From Rhizobiales bacterium CCH3-A5 (GTDB taxonomy: Bacteria; Pseudomonadota; Alphaproteobacteria; Rhizobiales; Beijerinckiaceae), in NCBI GenBank assembly GCA_001556025.1, contig LSIB01000084.1, positions 1 through 61,301 of the forward strand: a stretch of DNA of 61,301 nucleotides, in the 5' to 3' direction. Shown here piece after piece: positions 55,660-61,301 of the stretch. The notes below the pieces were generated by a model. It was not told the origin of the DNA. It saw only the letters and a list, made by a program, of their open reading frames with translations, and did no database searches. Positions within the stretch are counted from its first letter, which is position 1. Each line of letters starts with the position of its first letter. Both the position numbers and the translations under genes were made by a program.

Positions 55660-55820
55660 CGCCGATTGCCTCCGAAAGCTCATGTCGCAATGCGGCATCG
55701 AAAAAGCCGACTCGATCCGCCCTCGGCCCTCGCCTGCGACAAAAAAGCGCGTTAACGTTTCTGCGCGCGACAACAGGACAGCCCGGCGCGACACGCAGGC
55801 GGGCTCATGAGGGGCTAACG

Positions 55821-56138
55821 ATGGATCATCTCGCCGACGTCAAGAAATTCGCCAAAAAGGCTCTCAACGAAGCGGCCTTCGCCGGCATGGCGAAGTCCTA
55901 TGCGCTGGTCATGGGCAAGGCCGACACGCGCTATGTCGCCTGCTCCGACGCGACCGAGCTCGAGCGCGTGCGCGAGAATTTCCTGAAGAAGAAGCTCGGT
56001 CTCAAGACCAATGATCTCGACGCCTCGATCAAGGCGATCTGCGAGCACATGAAGGCCGACAAGACCAAGTCGCGCCTGACCTTCTACTATCTGCTGGCCG
56101 AGCATTACGGCAAACTGGACATGTTCGTGAAGAAATAG
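55821..56138 (+). CDS. DUF2853 family protein
   Basis: A 105-residue small helical cytoplasmic protein (MDHLADVKKFAKKALNEAAFAGM, RENFLKKKLGLK, SRLTFYYLLAEHYGKL). DUF2853 proteins are conserved in alphaproteobacteria with unknown role. ATG at 55821 follows GGGGCTAACG; the long upstream frame is a shadow of the L,D-transpeptidase gene. Followed by a perfect palindromic repeat. Confidence 0.85.
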   Translation: MDHLADVKKFAKKALNEAAFAGMAKSYALVMGKADTRYVACSDATELERVRENFLKKKLGLKTNDLDASIKAICEHMKADKTKSRLTFYYLLAEHYGKLDMFVKK

Positions 56139-56147
56139 GATTTCTCT

Positions 56148-56223
56148 CGTCATTGCGAGCGTAGCGAAGCAATCCAGAGGTCGGCGCGAGACGCTGGACT
56201 GCTTCGCTACGCTCGCAATGACG
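56148..56223. repeat. near-perfect 30-bp arm palindromic repeat
   Basis: The arm at 56148-56177 (CGTCATTGCGAGCG...) pairs with 56194-56223 with one mismatch, loop 16 nt. The first 24 bp of each arm match perfectly. It lies between the convergent 3' ends of the DUF2853 and cyclopropane synthase genes and could act as a terminator. The CGTCATTGCGAGCG sequence is a widespread intergenic repeat type. Confidence 0.85.
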
Positions 56224-56242
56224 GCCAGCTCGGACCTCGGCA

Positions 56243-57547
56243 TCAAACCCGATACAGATCAGCCCGCGTCAGCGGCAGGCCTGAGGCGCCCTTGCGGCGC
56301 TTCGAGACCAGCGTCTGGTTGACCATCGCCCCGCCGCGCTCGAAGGCGAGCGAGCAGCCGGCGAGATAAAGCAGCCACATGCGTGTGCGCTCCGGGCCGA
56401 TCTCGGCCTCGGCCTCCTGCCGCCGCGCGTTCAGCCGCTCCCACCAGAGCCGCGTCGTGCGCTGGTAGTGCTCGCGCCAGCCCTCGACATCGTGGATTTC
56501 GAAGCCGAAGCGCTCGAGATTGGCGATCGACATCCCCAGATGGTCGAGTTCGCCGCCGGGGAAGATGTAGCGCACCAAGGCGCGGTATTCGGCCGGCATG
56601 CGGCTAAAGGCCTTGTCGGTCTTCTTGGCGCGGCGCGAGATGGTGTGGTGGAGGTATAGGCCCCGCGGCCGCAGCAGCCGGTTCACCGCGCGGAAATAGT
56701 CGGGATGGTTGGCGATGCCGACATGCTCGAACATGCCGATCGAGGAGATCTTGTCGAACGCGCCCTCCATCTGGGCAAAATCCTTGAGATGGAGCGTGAC
56801 ACGGTCCTGCAGGCCAAGCCGCTCGACCTTCTCTTGCGCCAGCTTGAGCTGTTCCTCGGCCAGCGTCACGCCATGGGCCTCGACGCCGTAATGCTGCGCG
56901 GCATGGCAAACGAGCGCGCCCCAGCCGCAGCCGATGTCGAGGAAGCGGTCGCCGGGCTTCAGCCGCAGTTTTCGGCAGATCATGTCGAGCTTGTCGCGCT
57001 GGGCGCGGTCGATATCGCCATGGTCCTCGGTAAAATAGGCGCAGGTGTAGACCATCTCCTCGTCGAGGAAGAGCCGGTAGAAGGCGTTCGAGACGTCGTA
57101 GTGATAGGCGACATTGGCCTTGTTGGTGGCCGGCGCGCCGTCTTTCGCGATCTCGTCACCCCGCATGTGAGCCACCGCCGCGGGCGCGGAGCCGGGCGCG
57201 AACAGGAAGCGCCGCACCACGTCGAACACCGCAGCCTTCGGGATGGTGCGCGCCAGCCGGCCGACCTTCCCCTCGGGCCGTGCCGCCGCCAGATCGAAGA
57301 TCGACCCGTTCACGATCGCGATGCGGTCGGCGATATGCAGGTTGAGCAGCGTGTCGAGTTTCGGCCTGCGCAGGAGCGCGGCGACCGCGCCGCCATCGCG
57401 GATCGCGATTGCCAGCCCGGTTTCAGGCCAGTCGCTCGGAACGCGGCTTCCGTCCCAGAGCGCAAAGCCGAGATTCAGTCCGAGTTTCGCATGAGCTTCC
57501 GCGAGCAACCGCCGCAATGCGGCGAGCCGCTTATCCTGACTATCCAT
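56243..57547 (-). CDS. cfa: cyclopropane-fatty-acyl-phospholipid synthase
   Basis: A 434-residue SAM-dependent methyltransferase that adds a methylene bridge to unsaturated acyl chains of membrane lipids. Landmarks are YHYDVSNAFYRLFLDEEMVYTCAYF, the SAM motif FLDIGCGWGALVCHAAQHYG, HGVTLAEEQLKLA, SIGMFEHVGIANHPDYF and DHLGMSIANLERFGF. Convergent with DUF2853. Cyclopropane fatty acids are common in Hyphomicrobiales in stationary phase or acid stress. Confidence 0.95.
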   Translation of the reverse strand: MDSQDKRLAALRRLLAEAHAKLGLNLGFALWDGSRVPSDWPETGLAIAIRDGGAVAALLRRPKLDTLLNLHIADRIAIVNGSIFDLAAARPEGKVGRLARTIPKAAVFDVVRRFLFAPGSAPAAVAHMRGDEIAKDGAPATNKANVAYHYDVSNAFYRLFLDEEMVYTCAYFTEDHGDIDRAQRDKLDMICRKLRLKPGDRFLDIGCGWGALVCHAAQHYGVEAHGVTLAEEQLKLAQEKVERLGLQDRVTLHLKDFAQMEGAFDKISSIGMFEHVGIANHPDYFRAVNRLLRPRGLYLHHTISRRAKKTDKAFSRMPAEYRALVRYIFPGGELDHLGMSIANLERFGFEIHDVEGWREHYQRTTRLWWERLNARRQEAEAEIGPERTRMWLLYLAGCSLAFERGGAMVNQTLVSKRRKGASGLPLTRADLYRV

Positions 57548-57629
57548 GCCGACGCCGTTCGTTGCGTATACGTGTCACGTCTTTGGCGAGAGCAGCGTCA
57601 CTTGGCAACAGCCTGGGCGCAGCGGCCCG

Positions 57630-58696
57630 TCAGACGCGCGCACCGGCCAAGGCGGCAAAACGCCGGGCGATCGCCGGGTTCTCCGGAGAGAGCGGGATCG
57701 GCGGCGGGGCGGGAATCGTCTCGGCGAAATGGCAGGCGACCTGCGCGCCGCTCTCCAGCCGTCGCAGCAGAGGCTGCTCGGCCGCGCAGCGGGCCTGAGC
57801 ATGCGGACAGCGCGGATGGAAGGTGCAGCCCGAGGGCGGGTTGAGCGGGCTCGGCACGTCGCCCTGCAGGACGGGGCGCTCGCGGCGCAGGCCGGGGGTG
57901 GGCAAGGGAGCCGCCGCCAGCAGCGCCTGGGTGTAGGGATGCCGCGGCTGGCCGTAGAGCGTCGTCTTGTCGGCGAGCTCGACGATGCGCCCGAGATACA
58001 TCACCGCCACCCGCGTTGCGATGTGCTTCACCACGGCGAGGTCATGCGCGATGAAGAGATAGGACAGGCCGAACTGGCCCTGCAGATCCTGCAGCAGGTT
58101 GACCACCTGCGCCTGGATCGAGACGTCCAGCGCCGAGACCGGCTCGTCGCAGACGACGAGGTCGGGTCGGGTGGCAAGCGCGCGCGCCACGCCGATGCGC
58201 TGGCGCTGCCCGCCTGAAAACTCATGCGGGAAACGCTCGGCATGCTGTGGGCCGAGTCCCACCACCTTGAGCAGTTCTGCGACCTTCGCAGGGATTTCGG
58301 CCGGGGTCGCCAGCCTGTGCAGCAGCAGCGGCTCAGCCAGGATGTCGGAGACAGACAGGCGCGGATTGAGCGAGGCGAACGGGTCTTGAAAGATGATCTG
58401 CATGCGCCGGCGCAAGCTGCGCAAGTCGTGCTTGCGCAGCGCCAGCATGTCCTGCCCGTCGAAACGCAAGGTGCCCGCGCTGGGTTCGATGAGGCGCAGG
58501 ATGAGCCGGCCGGTGGTCGACTTGCCGCAACCGGACTCGCCGACCAGCGCCAGCGTCTCGCCGCGCTCCAGCGTGAAGGAAACCCCATCGACCGCCTTGA
58601 CCACGCCCTTGGAGCGGCCGAGCAGGCCGCCTGAGAGCGTAAAGTGCTTGGCGAGGCCGTCGACCTCCAGCAGCGGGGTGGCGTGTGGCGACGAGG

Positions 58697-58700
<4 letters not shown>
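57630..58700 (-). CDS. oligopeptide/dipeptide ABC transporter ATPase (OppF/DppF-like)
   Basis: A 356-residue ATPase with Walker [12 protein letters not shown], signature [15 protein letters not shown], Walker [13 protein letters not shown] and a C-terminal oligopeptide-type tail with four cysteines ([14 protein letters not shown] ... VACHF), as in DppF-type proteins with an Fe-S or zinc site. ATG at 58700 overlaps the partner ATPase by four bases (ATGA). Last gene of the reverse operon amidohydrolase-OppD-OppF; permeases and binding protein are not in the window. Confidence 0.93.
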
Positions 58701-59707
<1,007 letters not shown>

Positions 59708-61147
59708 TCAGCCCTTCCCGGCCGGAAAGGTCAGCGGCGAGATCTCGAGATGGTCGCGCTTGGCCCAGTCGAGGTCCTTGACCTTCGGCTCGGCCCGGCG
59801 CTGCGCCTCCTCAAGCTCGGCGGCGGCCGAGGCGTAATCCATGGTCAAGACCTTGCCGTTCTCGACGACGGTGACGCCGTCGACGATGACGGTGGTGACG
59901 GCGCGCTCGCCCGCCGCATAGATCAGACTGCGGACGGGGTCGCGCAGCGGCCGCATCATCGGATGGGTCACGTCGACGATGACGATGTCGGCCTTGGCGC
60001 CCTTGGCGAGACGGCCGATATCGTTGCGGCCGAGCGCCTTGGCGCTGCCGAGCGTCGCGGCGTTGAAGGCGTCCGACGTGCGCAGGTCGAACACGTCCTC
60101 CGCCATCATGCGCGAGCCGATGCAGACGGCGCGCAGTTCCTCCAGCATGTGGTGGGGATAGGTGTCGGTGCCGATGCCGACATTGATGCCGGCAGCCACA
60201 TACTGCCCAAAGCTCTGCATCGCGATGCCGCGGCGCTGGAACACGATCGGGCAATGGGCGACGCTCGTCCCGCTCTCGACCAGCGCGTCCATGTCCCCGG
60301 TCGCGGGCCATTTCACCGAAGAATGATGGTCGAGGAAGATGCCGTGGCCGATGATCGAGAACGGCCCGAGCACGTCGAGCTCCTCAAGCCATTCCACCGG
60401 CGTCATGCCGTGGCGGCGCGTGATCTCGTGGAATTCGACGACGCTCTGCGCGGCGTGGATCTGGAAGGGCAGCTTGCGCTTCTCGGCCTCGTCGAAGCTC
60501 TCCTGGATCAGCTGCGGCGTGCAGGTGTCGATCTGCGAGGGCGACACCATGCCAGACAGCCTGCCGGAATCGTCGGCCGCGACCTGGTCGAGCAGTTTCA
60601 TCGCAGCCGCCATGGCGGCCTCGCCGGCCTTGGCGTCCCATTCGTACTTCGCCAGATGGCCGTTATCGGTATACCAGCGCGCCGAGCGGTACATCGGCGA
60701 GAACACGGCCCGCAGGCCAGACGCCTTGAAGGTCTCGAGCCAGCCGTCCCAGGCGACCGACATGTCGACGAGCGTGGTGACGCCCGACATCAGCAGCTCG
60801 GAATAGGTCACCTGCGCGCAGGATTTGGTGCCTTGGGCGTCGCAGCGGAACAGCGGCATGAACTCGTAGAGCGCCGTGCCGTACATCTTCGGCGAGCCGA
60901 GTTCGTCGTTCCAGCCCTTGGTCATCGCCTCCGAGGACGGGTGCGAATGGATGTTGACGAGGCCTGGCATGACCATGCGCCCGCGCCCGTCGATCGTCAC
61001 GTCGGGCTGGCCGCGATAGGAGCCGCCGACATGGATCAGCTTGTCGCCCTCATAGGCGACGTCGCCGTCGCGCAGATAGACATGCCCCTTGGCCTTGGCG
61101 TCGTAGGCGACGATCCACGAGGCGTTGCGGATCAGGGTGATGGTCAT
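59708..61147 (-). CDS. amidohydrolase family protein
   Basis: A 479-residue metal-dependent hydrolase of the chlorohydrolase/cytosine deaminase-like group. Ligands are HSH in VNIHSHPSS, His in FQIHAAQS and GHGIFLDHHSS and Asp in GIGTDTYPHH. A beta-sandwich with AKGAKADIVIVDVTHPMM completes the fold. Start ATG at 61147; a longer frame is unlikely. First gene of the operon; the substrate is probably a peptide-like or ring amide imported by the ABC system. Distantly similar to the amidohydrolase at 27493. Confidence 0.88.
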   Translation of the reverse strand: MTITLIRNASWIVAYDAKAKGHVYLRDGDVAYEGDKLIHVGGSYRGQPDVTIDGRGRMVMPGLVNIHSHPSSEAMTKGWNDELGSPKMYGTALYEFMPLFRCDAQGTKSCAQVTYSELLMSGVTTLVDMSVAWDGWLETFKASGLRAVFSPMYRSARWYTDNGHLAKYEWDAKAGEAAMAAAMKLLDQVAADDSGRLSGMVSPSQIDTCTPQLIQESFDEAEKRKLPFQIHAAQSVVEFHEITRRHGMTPVEWLEELDVLGPFSIIGHGIFLDHHSSVKWPATGDMDALVESGTSVAHCPIVFQRRGIAMQSFGQYVAAGINVGIGTDTYPHHMLEELRAVCIGSRMMAEDVFDLRTSDAFNAATLGSAKALGRNDIGRLAKGAKADIVIVDVTHPMMRPLRDPVRSLIYAAGERAVTTVIVDGVTVVENGKVLTMDYASAAAELEEAQRRAEPKVKDLDWAKRDHLEISPLTFPAGKG

Positions 61148-61206
61148 GGGCAGGCTCCGGCGTGGTGGCAGGCGGGTATGCGTGGATGGTGAGGCTCTGG
61201 AAGAAC

Positions 61207-61290
61207 CCCTCTCCTGCATCGAAGTCGGGTATACCCGACTTCGACACCTTGAGTGCTGTACTCGGGTGTACCCGAGTACAGTGAGAGGGG
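61207..61290. repeat. nested double palindrome upstream of the amidohydrolase operon
   Basis: Outer arms CCCCTCTC (61207-61214) and GAGAGGGG (61283-61290). Inside lie a perfect 26-bp palindrome (61219-61244, half-site TCGAAGTCGGGTA) and a second palindrome (61256-61281, CTGTACTCGGGT, spacer GT, ACCCGAGTACAG). Both inner palindromes share the core TCGGGTnTACCCGA, with 37 bp between their centres. It can fold as a three-way hairpin or serve as a double operator. Confidence 0.8.
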
Positions 61291-61301
61291 CAGGGGTGAG
61301 G

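Overview
The window is GC-rich DNA from an alphaproteobacterium, most likely a Hyphomicrobiales member of the Bosea or Methylobacterium type. The evidence is the small membrane-protein gene translationally coupled to xerD and next to aroK-aroB, a mesaconyl-CoA hydratase of the ethylmalonyl-CoA pathway, PuuE-type deacetylases, many 4-nt ATGA/GTGA gene overlaps, and several TTG or GTG starts with good ribosome binding sites. The genus is inferred from gene content. I saw no rRNA, tRNA or CRISPR array.

Positions 1-14.3 kb form an accessory region. It holds a decayed IS3-type transposase, small orphan genes, an AT-rich gap, a 2280-residue RTX/Ig-like secreted protein, and four PIN-domain toxin-antitoxin modules within 4 kb. 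One module is a duplicate whose toxin has decayed. The region also has a truncated HigA-like gene, an IS701-type transposase remnant and a 22-bp phased CCCTGC repeat.

Positions 14.3-25.5 kb carry ethanolamine ammonia-lyase (eutBC), a GMC oxidoreductase coupled to a small membrane protein, an autotransporter gene split by an in-frame TGA, a D-2-hydroxyacid dehydrogenase, and the cobalamin genes cobC and cobD, which are divergent. EutBC needs adenosylcobalamin, so the last two fit functionally.

Positions 25.5-38 kb look like a catabolic superlocus. A forward cluster has a PuuE-like deacetylase, an NHL-repeat protein and an amidohydrolase. It converges on a tightly overlapped reverse operon with a Tat-type binding protein, a PotABC-like transporter and a second PuuE-like deacetylase. 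A DeoR regulator follows, then a divergent SIS / PfkB kinase / BtpA-SgcQ operon. Shared TTTCG/CGAAA sites suggest one regulon. The SIS plus PfkB pair recalls deglycase and kinase pairs for Amadori compounds.

Positions 38-61.3 kb are mostly conserved or core genes: a renalase-like oxidoreductase, aroB, aroK, xerD, mesaconyl-CoA hydratase, a YadGH-like ABC exporter, an ornithine cyclodeaminase homologue coupled to a PhnD-like protein, prfC, another vapBC, a GH19 endolysin-like enzyme, a Cys/Met-metabolism PLP enzyme, TspO, an HTTM plus DCC pair, an L,D-transpeptidase, DUF2853, cyclopropane fatty acid synthase, and an amidohydrolase followed by OppDF-type ATPases. Several structured intergenic repeats lie between operons.
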